Positions 1 to 7,914 of a DNA stretch of 64,000 nt are shown in pieces. Location: NCBI RefSeq assembly GCF_008370255.1, contig NZ_SEUI01000004.1:396262-460261 (forward strand). Direction: 5' to 3'. Every line of letters begins with the position of its first letter. The stretch's first letter is position 1. A program made the translations under genes and the position numbers. The notes beneath the pieces were generated by a model that worked only from the letters and a program-made list of their open reading frames with translations, made no database searches and had not been told where the DNA came from. This stretch comes from Pseudoalteromonas sp. FUC4. GTDB lineage: Bacteria > Pseudomonadota > Gammaproteobacteria > Enterobacterales > Alteromonadaceae.

Positions 1-264
1 TATGGCGATGGTTACCCTAGGCATGCTAAAGAGGGTACACCGGTAATAATTGGTGAGCAGCGTTATGGTATTGTAGGTAGCGTAGCTATGGACATGATTA
101 GCGTTGATATAGGCGCTAATGAGCATAATATTAAAGTAGGCGACAGAGTCACTATGTGGGGCCCTGAGCTACCAGTTGAAGAAATAGCACTGTGCGCTGA
201 TACTATCCCTTACGAGCTATTATGTAATATTACACCACGCGTAAGTTATGAGTATCAGCCATAG
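1..264 (+). CDS. alr: Alanine racemase, C-terminal fragment (cut by window edge)
   Basis: This is the last 87 codons of a pyridoxal-phosphate alanine racemase, which interconverts L- and D-alanine for peptidoglycan. The frame is open from base 1 and stops at TAG 262-264. It shows the C-terminal beta-domain signature: YGDGYPR at the very start, then IVGSVAMDM around residues 25-35, GDRVTMWG, and the closing [11 protein letters not shown]. The family is about 360 residues, so roughly three quarters of the gene lies upstream of the window. The gene ends 32 bases before the convergent DUF2960 gene. The residues that remain are conserved and there is no sign of decay. Confidence 0.93.
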   Translation, partial: YGDGYPRHAKEGTPVIIGEQRYGIVGSVAMDMISVDIGANEHNIKVGDRVTMWGPELPVEEIALCADTIPYELLCNITPRVSYEYQP

Positions 265-277
265 TTAGTTTTTAGCG

Positions 278-294
278 TATACCAATTGGGTATA
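278..294. repeat. Short palindrome with dispersed-repeat ends (TATACC/GGTATA)
   Basis: TATACC and GGTATA flank a five-base centre between the convergent alr and DUF2960 genes. The sequence resembles the two ends of the dispersed element seen at 892-1055, 19611-19820 and 45079-45242 joined with no interior. It could act as a weak bidirectional hairpin, but there is no long T-tract on either strand, so calling it a terminator would be a guess. Confidence 0.4.
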
Positions 295-295
295 A

Positions 296-535
296 TTACT
301 CTTTTATAAAGTAAATATCGCTAAAACCCATACGGGCAAATTCTTGGTCGCGAAAGTTACGAACAGAAGCAGACCCTTTTGAGGTCATTTCTATTTGGCG
401 CACCATATTTAAGTAATTTGTTAAATCAATACCTTCGGCAGCGGCAATAGCTTGATACATGTCGTGGTATTTATCTTTTGCGAAATTAATTTCGCGAGGT
501 TGGTTTTTAAACGTATACGTTATTCTACGTGCCAT
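296..535 (-). CDS. DUF2960 family protein
   Basis: A 79-residue cytoplasmic protein of unknown function. It resembles the DUF2960 family of Vibrio, Shewanella and relatives as I remember it: an N-terminal MARRITYTFKN-type segment, then a helical AIAAAEGIDLTNYLNM stretch. There is no signal peptide, membrane segment or catalytic motif. A GAGC ribosome binding site lies about eight bases before the ATG. It converges on alr and is divergent from the thiamine-binding-like gene at 636. The family name is recalled and was not searched. Confidence 0.72.
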   Translation of the reverse strand: MARRITYTFKNQPREINFAKDKYHDMYQAIAAAEGIDLTNYLNMVRQIEMTSKGSASVRNFRDQEFARMGFSDIYFIKE

Positions 536-635
536 AATAAGCTCAGTTAAATTGAGTGTTAGCGTAATTTTACACTGTATTGAACTGGCATTGAATGATT
601 TGTTTAAATCAAATAATTAAAAAGTAGAGTTTAAA

Positions 636-887
636 ATGAAATTATCAGTAGAGATCAGTAAATATCCACTTCACCAAGATTACATCCCGTTTATTCAGGG
701 CTTTATTGACAGATTAAACGAATACGAAGATTTAAAAGTGATTACTAATACGCTATCAACGCAAATTTTTGGTGATTATGATTTAGTAATGCAGGTGCTA
801 AATACCGAAATTAAGCACTCATATGAAGAATTTGGTAAAGCTATTTTTGTATGTAAGTTTCTCTCTGGCGACTTATCGCCTGAATAA
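636..887 (+). CDS. YkoF/thiamine-binding-like small protein
   Basis: An 83-residue protein with the look of the YkoF / MTH1187 (Thiamine_BP, UPF0045) fold: an opening LSVEISKYPL strand, a helix DYIPFIQGFIDRLNEYE, a second strand ending STQIFGDYD, a helix, and the final strand KAIFVCKFL. Members of this fold bind thiamine or its pyrimidine moiety. The two next genes, a PnuC-type permease and an APH-fold kinase, also fit vitamin salvage, which supports the guess. About 200 bases, mostly a repeat element, separate it from the permease, so the three may no longer share one transcript. The family is assigned by pattern; function is inferred. Confidence 0.6.
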   Translation: MKLSVEISKYPLHQDYIPFIQGFIDRLNEYEDLKVITNTLSTQIFGDYDLVMQVLNTEIKHSYEEFGKAIFVCKFLSGDLSPE

Positions 888-891
888 CCTA

Positions 892-1055
892 TAATACCAA
901 CCAGCACAAATCTTTGATCAATTTAACGAATTAAATTGCACTATAACGTCGTTAAAATTTTTTATTTAGAACAACTAGATACAAAAATTTTTGCCTAGTT
1001 CTAGCGTAATTTTCTTAACGTTAAATAGACCCCGTATATAAGCAGATTGATATAA
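892..1055. repeat. Dispersed intergenic repeat, copy A
   Basis: A roughly 164-base non-coding element. It begins TAATACCAACC and ends with a decayed right terminus, GCAGATTGATATAA, against GCGAATTGGTATTA in copy B. Its centre (about 954-1003) matches copy B at 45079-45242 closely: both carry TTTAGAACAACTA followed by a TTTTTTGCCTAGTT-like block. That core can fold, because AACTA pairs with TAGTT around a GCAAA/TTTGC-like inner stem. The copy lies between the thiamine-binding-like gene and the PnuC-type permease and may interrupt what was once an operon. It holds no reading frame of note. A miniature inverted-repeat element is the best reading. Confidence 0.7.
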
Positions 1056-1086
1056 CAATCGGCACAACTAAACGGTAACTGCATAT

Positions 1087-1704
1087 ATGGACTTTTTAAC
1101 ACAGACCCTAAGTGGTTTTACAGCGATGTCGCATTGGGAATACATAGCGGTGGGGTTGTCGATGGCGTACTTATTATTGGCAATAAAAGAAAGCTTATGG
1201 TGTTGGCCTGCAGCATTTTTTAGCACCCTTATTTATACAATAATGTATTGGAATGGCGCATTACTTATGGAGTCATTACTTAATTTTTATTATATGTATA
1301 TGGCTGTATTTGGGTGGGTAGTATGGCGAAAAGGCAAAGCTGCAAATTTAAATATTACGTCGTGGTCGATGAATCGCCATGCTGTTTTAATTAGTTTAAC
1401 AACCGTAGCTGCAATTATTATTGGCTATGTTATGCAAAACTATACTCATGCCGATTTTGCTTATCTTGACAGCTTTACAACGTGTTTTGCCGTAGTAACT
1501 ACTTACTTAGTTGCTAAAAAAGTTCTTGAAAACTGGCTGTACTGGATTGTAATAGATGCAGCTTCTATGTACTTATATTACGAAAAAGGCTATTACCCAA
1601 CGCTAGCGCTCTTTATATTTTATACCATTATGGCAGCGTGGGGCTTTAAAACCTGGTACGAAGAATACGAGCAAAGCCAAGCTAAGCTTCTAGCACAGCT
1701 TTAA
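1087..1704 (+). CDS. PnuC-family vitamin permease (probably PnuT-like, thiamine)
   Basis: A 205-residue integral membrane protein of the PnuC family, which moves unphosphorylated vitamins by facilitated diffusion followed by trapping through a kinase. About seven hydrophobic segments are visible. Family hallmarks are the KESLWCWPAAFFSTLIY segment near residues 35-51, the FYYMYMAVFGWVVWRKG segment near 67-83, and the late segment ENWLYWIVIDAASMYLYY. PnuC proper takes nicotinamide riboside. The adjacent APH-fold kinase (three bases downstream) and the upstream YkoF-like protein point instead to the PnuT (thiamine) subgroup. Substrate is inferred; the family is secure. The ribosome binding site is weak. 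Confidence 0.85.
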   Translation: MDFLTQTLSGFTAMSHWEYIAVGLSMAYLLLAIKESLWCWPAAFFSTLIYTIMYWNGALLMESLLNFYYMYMAVFGWVVWRKGKAANLNITSWSMNRHAVLISLTTVAAIIIGYVMQNYTHADFAYLDSFTTCFAVVTTYLVAKKVLENWLYWIVIDAASMYLYYEKGYYPTLALFIFYTIMAAWGFKTWYEEYEQSQAKLLAQL

Positions 1705-1707
1705 TTA

Positions 1708-2514
1708 ATGATTGAGCATCATCAGTTAGTAAAAATATGTAGTGCGTTTATAGAGCCTACAAGCATTGTTTCAAGCGAGCGATTACTTAATGGCTTTAGT
1801 AACGATAATTTTTTGATACGTACCGAGCAACAAGGGTACTTATTAAAGTGTTATAAAAGCCATTGGCCAAATGCCGGCCTTGAAGCGCAGCACTTTTTAA
1901 GTGACTTTAATATATGCCCAGCGCCTATTTGGCTTGATAAAGAAAACGGTCGAGCAGTATTTAATTATATTGAAGGCAAGAGCGCGCAATCGGATATAAC
2001 GCTCAGCTTTATTAATAAACTTGCTCAAGTGCACAAGTACAATGTGTCAACCGCGACAATGGATATAGCTAAAGAGCTACAATTTTATCAACGTACAGAT
2101 GTATATATCCAACATAAATCTCAAATAGAGCAAGCATTAAAAGTGGTTGCAACAATGCAATTTAATGAAGGCTTTTGTCATAACGATTTAGTAAAAGACA
2201 ATATTATTGTGAATGCTTCAGGCATGTATTTAATTGATTTTGAATACGCACAAACTAATGATGTGTATTTTGATTTAGCGGCGCTTGCAGTGAGCTTTAA
2301 TCTTAATGAGCACAGTAAAACAGCGTTGTTAAAAAGCTATAAAAATAGCGTTGATAAAACAAAAACGTTTAACCTTTCAATGGATAAGCTGAATTACTAT
2401 AAGCTGTTTTTTTTAGTATTATGTATTGGTTGGTATGAGGAGCGCAGCATAACCAATGAATCTGTAATGTTACGCGCGCAGCTAACTAAACTCGTTAATA
2501 GTACTTTTGTATAA
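1708..2514 (+). CDS. Thiamine kinase-like phosphotransferase (APH/choline kinase fold)
   Basis: A 268-residue cytoplasmic kinase of the APH/choline/thiamine kinase superfamily. The catalytic loop HNDLVKDNII is near residues 158-167 and the metal-binding IDFEYA near 177-182, with the usual bilobal arrangement and a nucleotide-loop-like LLNGFSNDNFLI at 26-37. Starting three bases after the PnuC-type permease stop implies translational coupling. The most economical role is phosphorylation of imported thiamine, trapping it in the cell. Choline kinase or another small-molecule kinase cannot be excluded from sequence alone. Confidence 0.78.
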   Translation: MIEHHQLVKICSAFIEPTSIVSSERLLNGFSNDNFLIRTEQQGYLLKCYKSHWPNAGLEAQHFLSDFNICPAPIWLDKENGRAVFNYIEGKSAQSDITLSFINKLAQVHKYNVSTATMDIAKELQFYQRTDVYIQHKSQIEQALKVVATMQFNEGFCHNDLVKDNIIVNASGMYLIDFEYAQTNDVYFDLAALAVSFNLNEHSKTALLKSYKNSVDKTKTFNLSMDKLNYYKLFFLVLCIGWYEERSITNESVMLRAQLTKLVNSTFV

Positions 2515-2517
2515 AAG

Positions 2518-2700
2518 CTAAAGGCCGCCAAAGCGTTCAGCAAGTTCTTTGTATTTTGTTACTTCGGCTGTATCAAATTGTGGTTCGCCATTTTCATCTT
2601 CTGATTTAGCAATTAATAAACTTTCTCTAGCTAGGCGTTTTACACGCTCTGCTTTTACACCTAAAAACTCAGCAACTTGCTCAGTAGACATTAAACTCAT
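2518..2700 (-). CDS. Small helix-turn-helix DNA-binding protein
   Basis: A 60-residue protein with a MerR/excisionase-type helix-turn-helix: STEQVAEFLGVKAERVKRLARE at residues 5-26 reads as helix, turn and recognition helix, followed by a short wing containing FDTAEVTKY. A strong GAGGAAG ribosome binding site lies six bases before the ATG. It converges on the thiamine kinase gene with only three bases between stops. A tRNA-Arg gene lies about 250 bases upstream on the other strand, but no integrase or phage gene is nearby, so a stand-alone regulator is more likely than an excisionase. The regulated gene is unknown. Confidence 0.65.
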   Translation of the reverse strand: MSLMSTEQVAEFLGVKAERVKRLARESLLIAKSEDENGEPQFDTAEVTKYKELAERFGGL

Positions 2701-2945
2701 TATTACTTCCTCGTATTAAATCCATTTTCACAGCGACAATCATAGTTTCAATGTTGCCAAACCGTTACTGTTTCTTATTCAATAAGAATAAATAGCCTGT
2801 TTTTAAGACATTGTGAAGTGTTTTATTTAAAAGAGTTTAATTAATAAGCATATAAGCTGATCTTACTGGTATTTATTTGAAGATCTCTTTATCATTGCGG
2901 ATGCTAAAGCACTGATATCGCGAGTTGGTGTGGCGGCACAAATGT
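2701..2945. other. Intergenic region upstream of tRNA-Arg
   Basis: Non-coding, AT-rich stretch between the HTH gene and tRNA-Arg. It must hold the promoters of both. The only visible structure is a short palindrome, TTCTTATT around one base then AATAAGAA, near 2771-2788. No convincing promoter hexamers stand out. Confidence 0.4.
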
Positions 2946-3020
2946 GCTCTCGTGGTGAAATGGATATCACGTGGCCCTCCGGAGGCTGAGTTGTAGGTTC
3001 GATCCCTACCGAGAGCGCCA
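2946..3020 (+). tRNA. tRNA-Arg (anticodon CCG)
   Basis: A complete cloverleaf: acceptor strand GCTCTCG (2946-2952) pairs with CGAGAGC (3010-3016), the D arm GTG...CAC spans 2955-2970, the anticodon loop CTCCGGA carries CCG, and the T arm is GTAGG TTCGATC CCTAC. The discriminator is G and the terminal CCA (3018-3020) is encoded. It reads CGG arginine codons. It appears as a single tRNA gene and not part of a cluster. Confidence 0.93.
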
Positions 3021-3233
3021 TTTGCTTTTACATTTATTAATTATCCCCTCCTACATTATCTAGCTTCTCATTAATTACTTTTGTATTTAAAAATGCACTT
3101 ACTGAATAAACTTTGAAAGTTAATTTTAAAAAACGCTTTCTAGTTATTTATACAGTGCAAAATTAGCGTCCAAAATTCATGTTGTACTTTTTTTGCATAC
3201 ACAATTTAGTAATAAATGAGGGAAACCGATTCA

Positions 3234-3767
3234 ATGTTAAATAGTCAATTAGAGATACTAGCTCAAGGACATGCTTATCTTGAAGGTGTAACTAAAGAGG
3301 ACTATTCACAAGTCGTTACTCCTAACTTTATTAGCTCTGCTGGGGCTCACATGCGCCATATTATCGATCATTATCAATCGTTAATGCTCGGTTTTAGCTC
3401 GCAAAAAGTAGATTATGATTGCCGCTTAAGAGGAGGGGATATTGAAAACTCTCCAATTGCTGCAATAAAAAAGATTGCCGAAATAACAACGTGGATTGAA
3501 CAGCTAAGTTCAGATGATTTTAATAAACCGTTATCACTTTCAAGCGAAGTTTCGATTAAAAGCAAAAATGTACAAACAGTAACAACATCACTTGCGCGAG
3601 AGCTTATTTTTGTAGGCAGTCACGCTGTGCACCATTACGCGATGATTTCACAAATTTCTTTTGCTCAAAAGTCGCAGCTCGATAAAAGCTTTGGTTTAGC
3701 ACCAAGTACAGCTACTTTTTTAAGAGAAAATAGCCAGCTAGCACAACCAAAATCGATGCAAAATTAA
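3234..3767 (+). CDS. DinB-like four-helix protein
   Basis: A 177-residue protein from this start. The pattern HMRHIIDHYQ near residue 40 and SHAVHHYAM near 130 places spaced histidines in helices as in DinB/YfiT-type metalloproteins, which use three histidines to bind a divalent metal and often act as thiol-dependent transferases. Another ATG at 3216 opens the frame six codons earlier. The ATG at 3234 is preferred because the AGGG directly after 3216 would serve it as ribosome binding site. The NRDE gene begins one base after its stop, so the two are probably co-translated. Substrate unknown. Confidence 0.72.
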   Translation: MLNSQLEILAQGHAYLEGVTKEDYSQVVTPNFISSAGAHMRHIIDHYQSLMLGFSSQKVDYDCRLRGGDIENSPIAAIKKIAEITTWIEQLSSDDFNKPLSLSSEVSIKSKNVQTVTTSLARELIFVGSHAVHHYAMISQISFAQKSQLDKSFGLAPSTATFLRENSQLAQPKSMQN

Positions 3768-3768
3768 A

Positions 3769-4473
3769 ATGTGCACGTTAAGCTACTTTTTAACTGATGA
3801 TGGCTACGAGCTATTTTTTAATCGCGATGAGCAAAAATCACGAGAAACGGCAATCGCTCCAAGTAAGCACCAGGGCAATGCAATTTTCCCCATTGATCCG
3901 CAAGGAGGAGGTACTTGGCTTGGTGTATCGCATTTTGGGCAAACACTAGCATTATTAAACGATTACCAAAGTGTATTTGATATAACTGCCGTAAAGCATA
4001 GTAGAGGTCTGTTAATCCCTCATTTACTGAGTAATAAAGCCCCTGCATTGTCCCAATTACAAAACATGGATTTATCGGGCTACGCGCCTTTTAAGTTGTG
4101 TATTTTTCCAGATGGACTATCGATAAATAACAATAACGTGGTTTTTATTAGGTGGGATGCAAAGCAGTTAAGTCACTGCCAAGTTGAACCACTTGCTACG
4201 TCATCAGGTGTTGAGCTTGAAACGGTGACACAAAAGCGTAAACATCAATTTAAGCAACTTATTGATTTAAGACATCCTGAAAGTGAACAATTTTTAGCGT
4301 TTCATTACAGTAAAGCCGAACAAGGGCAATATGGCGTAAATATGCTAAGAGAAGATGCAATGACGGTCAGCATTAGCCATATTAAGGTAGGCAATACTAT
4401 TCGCTTTAATTATTTTGATAAACAGTCTCAGCTCATTAGCAGCATTAGTTGTTTAAAAGTGACTGCAGCTTAA
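3769..4473 (+). CDS. NRDE family protein (TANGO2-like)
   Basis: A 234-residue protein of the NRDE/TANGO2 family. It starts MCTLSYF, leaving Cys2 at the N-terminus if Met is removed, as expected for an Ntn-hydrolase-like enzyme, and carries the name-giving motif FNRDEQKSRE at residues 17-26 and GGGTWLGVS near 46-54. The family is widespread; eukaryotic TANGO2 has been linked to membrane lipid or heme handling, but the bacterial role is not settled. It is coupled to the DinB-like gene upstream and ends just before a strong bidirectional terminator. Confidence 0.85.
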   Translation: MCTLSYFLTDDGYELFFNRDEQKSRETAIAPSKHQGNAIFPIDPQGGGTWLGVSHFGQTLALLNDYQSVFDITAVKHSRGLLIPHLLSNKAPALSQLQNMDLSGYAPFKLCIFPDGLSINNNNVVFIRWDAKQLSHCQVEPLATSSGVELETVTQKRKHQFKQLIDLRHPESEQFLAFHYSKAEQGQYGVNMLREDAMTVSISHIKVGNTIRFNYFDKQSQLISSISCLKVTAA

Positions 4474-4510
4474 CTAGATATTTTTATAATTTTTAAATAA
4501 TTAAAAACAA

Positions 4511-4542
4511 AAAAGTCGATGTAATTAATTACATCGACTTTT
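4511..4542. terminator. Bidirectional terminator, perfect 32-base palindrome
   Basis: AAAAGTCGATGTAATT is followed immediately by its exact reverse complement, with T-runs on both strands. It lies 37 bases after the NRDE stop and faces the convergent OlsF gene. Two such palindromes follow one another here (see 4554-4585). Confidence 0.88.
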
Positions 4543-4553
4543 TTATTGCTCTA

Positions 4554-4585
4554 TTTTACCTGCTGTATTAATACAGCAGGTAAAA
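4554..4585. terminator. Second perfect palindrome, terminator for the OlsF gene
   Basis: TTTTACCTGCTGTATT is followed directly by its exact reverse complement, ending two bases before the OlsF stop codon. On the minus strand it is the first structure met after the stop. It has four-base A/T ends, weaker T-tracts than the neighbouring palindrome, so the two may work together. Confidence 0.7.
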
Positions 4586-4586
4586 A

Positions 4587-6350
4587 TTATAAGTGATTTA
4601 TATAACCATCTTTTTTATCGCCAAGATAAAGCTTAAGTAGCTTCTCTGGTGCACTTGGCAAATGCACACTTAATAGTAGCCCTGGCGTGTGATTAAAATT
4701 GCTATCAATCCCCATGCAATGAAATTGAGCACCTAGCTTGTGATATTGTTTTAATAAAATCGGTATGTCTTTTTTATCTTCTTCGATTCCCATAACCAAC
4801 GCTGATACATGATCGATGTTTAACGTATGGTGACTAGTGAAGTCTTCAAATTCAGGGTGAATCTTATTATTAAAAGGCGTATTGGCGCTAACACCTTGCT
4901 TATTATTAACCATGATATGGTCAATAATTGCGACAGAACGAGGGTCATAAAGTTTACTTAATGAAACCGTGCCATACAAAGTCCTGTAGCGTGGATTTTG
5001 CGCCATAAACGCACCAATCCCTTTAAATAGCAGTAATAAACCATGGTAACTGCCCTGATGTTTTTGAACTATAAACGATCGACCCATTTCTAAGCACGGC
5101 TCTTGCTGATTAATAAAAGAAGGTTCAAAGTTAAACATTTGCGATAAATAAAGGGCGTTTACGTCGCTATTTTTTTGTAATATGTCAGTTTGCCCAATGC
5201 GATAAGATCCAATGAGCTCTTCATTTTTATGATCAAAAATAAATAAATGCATATAAGTTGCGTCAAACTTATCGGTATCGCAAGGCTCGCCGCTTCCTTC
5301 GTTTAGTGTACGAAAGGTTATTTCTCTAAGGCGTGTTATTTCATCAACGCAATTAGGTATTTGCTCTTGGTAGCCGTAATAAACGGAGTAACCTTTAAAG
5401 TCAACTAAGTGCTGCTCGCTTGGTAAGCTGGCCAGCTCATTTACCATTTTTGTTTTATCAACGCCCTGCATAATAGCTTTGAGCTGTGTTGATTGGTTGT
5501 CTTCTTGCCAAGGCACTATAAAGCGCCCATCGTTTAAATAACACTGCAGGCGTGCAATATCGTTAACATCGTCAGTTTTTTCAAACTTATTTAATAACTT
5601 GGGTGTAAGTAAATTACCAGCACTTAAGTTAATGGATCTTTTTTGAACTTTTAGTAATTCGCGTATTAGCATTAATAATCTAAATCGGTAGTAAATACGT
5701 CCCAAACTGTAAAACATAGAGCTATTTTGACCACTAATAAATACAGGTAATAAAGGTGCTTTTGTTTTTAAAGCTAGTTGAGCTGCTAAGCGATTCCACT
5801 CTCCGTCGGTTACACGTTGCTTTTCTGATTGAAAAAATGACACTCTGCCCGCAGGAAAAACCACAAGTAGGCCATCATTTTTAACATGACTAAAACATTG
5901 TTTAATTGCGCTGGTATTAATGGCTGCTTTTGGTTTTAGTGGATTAGCAAAAATAAAATAATCTTTAATTTCTTTAAATATTTTTAAGCCAATGTTAGCC
6001 ATTACTTTTGTATCACTGCGATAGTGAGTGAGTAATTTTGCAATTATGACACCCTCAACCATGCCATAAGGGTGGTTACATACCACTATGCAAGGACCTT
6101 GCTTTGGTATTTTGTTAATAACACCTTGTGCACCAAGTACATTAATACCTAATACATTTAAAAGCTTTTCACTAAATTCTTGTTTATCCAAACCCGATAA
6201 GTTATTAGATAGATAAATATCACGCAGTTTATTTATGCCCAATAGGCTATCGAGCAGTGGAGCAGCTACTTTTAATATATGACCCAAAGGCGAGGCTGTG
6301 TTTATTGCCGCGACACTTAGGTTTGATACGGGTTGGTTTAGTTTTGTCAT
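4587..6350 (-). CDS. olsF: Bifunctional ornithine lipid synthase (OlsF type)
   Basis: A 587-residue two-domain acyltransferase. Residues about 60-290 form a PlsC/LPLAT domain with the acyltransferase box in the form CNHPYGMVEG and a later FPAGRVSFF block. Residues about 320-560 form an OlsB-like GNAT domain with FRTLNEGSGEPCDTDKFD, LIGSYRIGQ and LEMGRSFI. In characterised OlsF proteins the C-terminal domain N-acylates ornithine and the N-terminal domain adds the second chain, giving phosphorus-free ornithine lipid in one polypeptide. Both domains keep their signature residues. It is convergent with the NRDE gene. Assignment to OlsF is from domain order and motifs; substrate was not tested. 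Confidence 0.85.
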   Translation of the reverse strand: MTKLNQPVSNLSVAAINTASPLGHILKVAAPLLDSLLGINKLRDIYLSNNLSGLDKQEFSEKLLNVLGINVLGAQGVINKIPKQGPCIVVCNHPYGMVEGVIIAKLLTHYRSDTKVMANIGLKIFKEIKDYFIFANPLKPKAAINTSAIKQCFSHVKNDGLLVVFPAGRVSFFQSEKQRVTDGEWNRLAAQLALKTKAPLLPVFISGQNSSMFYSLGRIYYRFRLLMLIRELLKVQKRSINLSAGNLLTPKLLNKFEKTDDVNDIARLQCYLNDGRFIVPWQEDNQSTQLKAIMQGVDKTKMVNELASLPSEQHLVDFKGYSVYYGYQEQIPNCVDEITRLREITFRTLNEGSGEPCDTDKFDATYMHLFIFDHKNEELIGSYRIGQTDILQKNSDVNALYLSQMFNFEPSFINQQEPCLEMGRSFIVQKHQGSYHGLLLLFKGIGAFMAQNPRYRTLYGTVSLSKLYDPRSVAIIDHIMVNNKQGVSANTPFNNKIHPEFEDFTSHHTLNIDHVSALVMGIEEDKKDIPILLKQYHKLGAQFHCMGIDSNFNHTPGLLLSVHLPSAPEKLLKLYLGDKKDGYINHL

Positions 6351-6699
6351 AAATTAGTACTCTTAAGTATTTAAAGTAGTTGTTATTAAGTGCTGTATAT
6401 ATTGAGACCGAGACAAAACAATATTGTGTTCAATGAAGGTTAACAAAGTTCGCTTTTTTATAATGATTAGATAATCCTGTTAACTAAACCGTCTGCTCTT
6501 AACGATAAATACTCAAGCGTAGCTGAGGTGAAGGTGTTTAATTATTAAAAAGCCAAATAACTTAAAGTAACAATTGGCATGGCTGTAAATAATACTTTTA
6601 GTTATATATAACTACTTACAACTAAAAAACTAGACTTTTAAGCTTAATTAATGCTATTTAAGGTACATATTCCTTTATTGTAAAAAAATCCTACTTTTT
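6351..6699. other. Divergent intergenic region, olsF / HD-GYP
   Basis: A 349-base AT-rich gap that must contain the promoters of two divergent genes. A 16-base perfect palindrome TAGTTATATATAACTA sits at 6599-6614, about 85 bases before the HD-GYP start. No credible reading frame, repeat-family copy or known operator is visible. Confidence 0.4.
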
Positions 6700-7914
6700 A
6701 TGCTTATTACTTTACCTGTGTCTGAGCTTACTCCTGGTATGTACGTTGATAGCGTTACTAAACAACATGAAGGGATTAACAGCATAAAAATTAAGACCAG
6801 TGGCTTGGTGCGCGACAAATCTATTATTAAGCGCTTAGTCTCTGAAGGTGTATTAGAGCTACTTATAGATTTTACTAAAGGCGATGCGGCTATTCCTGCT
6901 AAATATAAGCCGCAAAGCACACCTAAAACATCTAATAGCCAACAAAAGGTAAAAAAAACACCTATAGCAATTTCAATTGAACAAGAATTTGCTAAAGCGA
7001 CCATAAATTACGATAAGCACGGCCGAAAGCTGCAATCGTTATATGGCGATTTAACATCTGGTCTGAGTGTTAATATAAAAGTGCTTGATGAAATAGCAAA
7101 CGAGATAGTTAGCTCAGTTTTTCGTAATGCTAACGCCATGACTATTCTTACTCGTATAAAAGATAAACACAGCTATAACTGGCGTCATATGATCAACTGC
7201 GCCATTTTTGCCGCTGTATTTGCTAAATATTTGGGGTATGAGCAGGCTGTTGTACAAGAGCTTGCTATGGGCGCATTACTTCATGATTTAGGCCAAGCAA
7301 AATTACCCCAAGGTATATTTTCAAAGCCAACCAAGGTTACTAATAATGAGCTGGCAGCGATTAAAAAGCATGTAGCGCAGGGATTAGGTTTAGTTAAAGG
7401 TGAAAAGGGCATAACACCGCTCATGCTCGATATGATAGTAAATCATCATGAACGCTTAGATGGCTCGGGTTATCCGCGAGGTCTGCAGGCTGAAAAGTTA
7501 AGTCGCCCGGCGCGTATAATGGCAATTGTAGATGTGTACGATGCAATGACTGCCGATAGAATGCATCAAGATGGTGATGAGCCTATAAATGCATTGCGTT
7601 ATTTATTAGCCAATAAACACTTGTTTGATGGTGAGTTAGTACAGCGCTTTATAAAATGCTTGGGGGTTCACCCGGTAGGAACTATTGTAAAATTAACGAA
7701 TGAGCGTTTAGCGCTAGTGCTTGAGGGGAATGTACTTAATCCTATTAAACCTAAAATTAAGCTATTTTATAACGCTAAGCATAACCATCATGTTACACCT
7801 AAAGACATAGACTTAAGCGATCATACTCAAGAGCTTAAAATACTAGCAAGTGTTAAGCCCTTAGATTATCAGATTAATTTGTCTCGCCTGCTAAAAGAGC
7901 ATTTGTTGAATTAG
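6700..7914 (+). CDS. HD-GYP domain cyclic-di-GMP phosphodiesterase
   Basis: A 404-residue cytoplasmic protein. The N-terminal 120 residues match the DUF3391 domain that often precedes HD-GYP, beginning ITLPVSELTPGMYVD. The HD-GYP domain follows (about 140-330): HMINCAIFAA, then HDLGQAKLP, NHHERLDGSGYPRGL with an intact GYP signature, and VDVYDAMTADR. All expected metal-binding His and Asp positions appear present, so it should hydrolyse c-di-GMP. No receiver or membrane domain is fused to it, so its input signal is unknown. Its last 41 bases overlap the convergent gene at 7874. No ribosome binding site is evident before the ATG. Confidence 0.92.
   Translation: MLITLPVSELTPGMYVDSVTKQHEGINSIKIKTSGLVRDKSIIKRLVSEGVLELLIDFTKGDAAIPAKYKPQSTPKTSNSQQKVKKTPIAISIEQEFAKATINYDKHGRKLQSLYGDLTSGLSVNIKVLDEIANEIVSSVFRNANAMTILTRIKDKHSYNWRHMINCAIFAAVFAKYLGYEQAVVQELAMGALLHDLGQAKLPQGIFSKPTKVTNNELAAIKKHVAQGLGLVKGEKGITPLMLDMIVNHHERLDGSGYPRGLQAEKLSRPARIMAIVDVYDAMTADRMHQDGDEPINALRYLLANKHLFDGELVQRFIKCLGVHPVGTIVKLTNERLALVLEGNVLNPIKPKIKLFYNAKHNHHVTPKDIDLSDHTQELKILASVKPLDYQINLSRLLKEHLLN

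Noticed and set aside
888..1086. Possible TPP riboswitch ahead of the PnuC-type permease
   Set aside because: No CTGAGA or ACCTGA-type THI-box elements are present; the sequence is instead explained by the dispersed repeat.
2518..3020. Integration site at tRNA-Arg with a small excisionase-like gene
   Set aside because: No integrase, no repeated tRNA 3' end, and the HTH gene sits upstream of the tRNA among ordinary genes.
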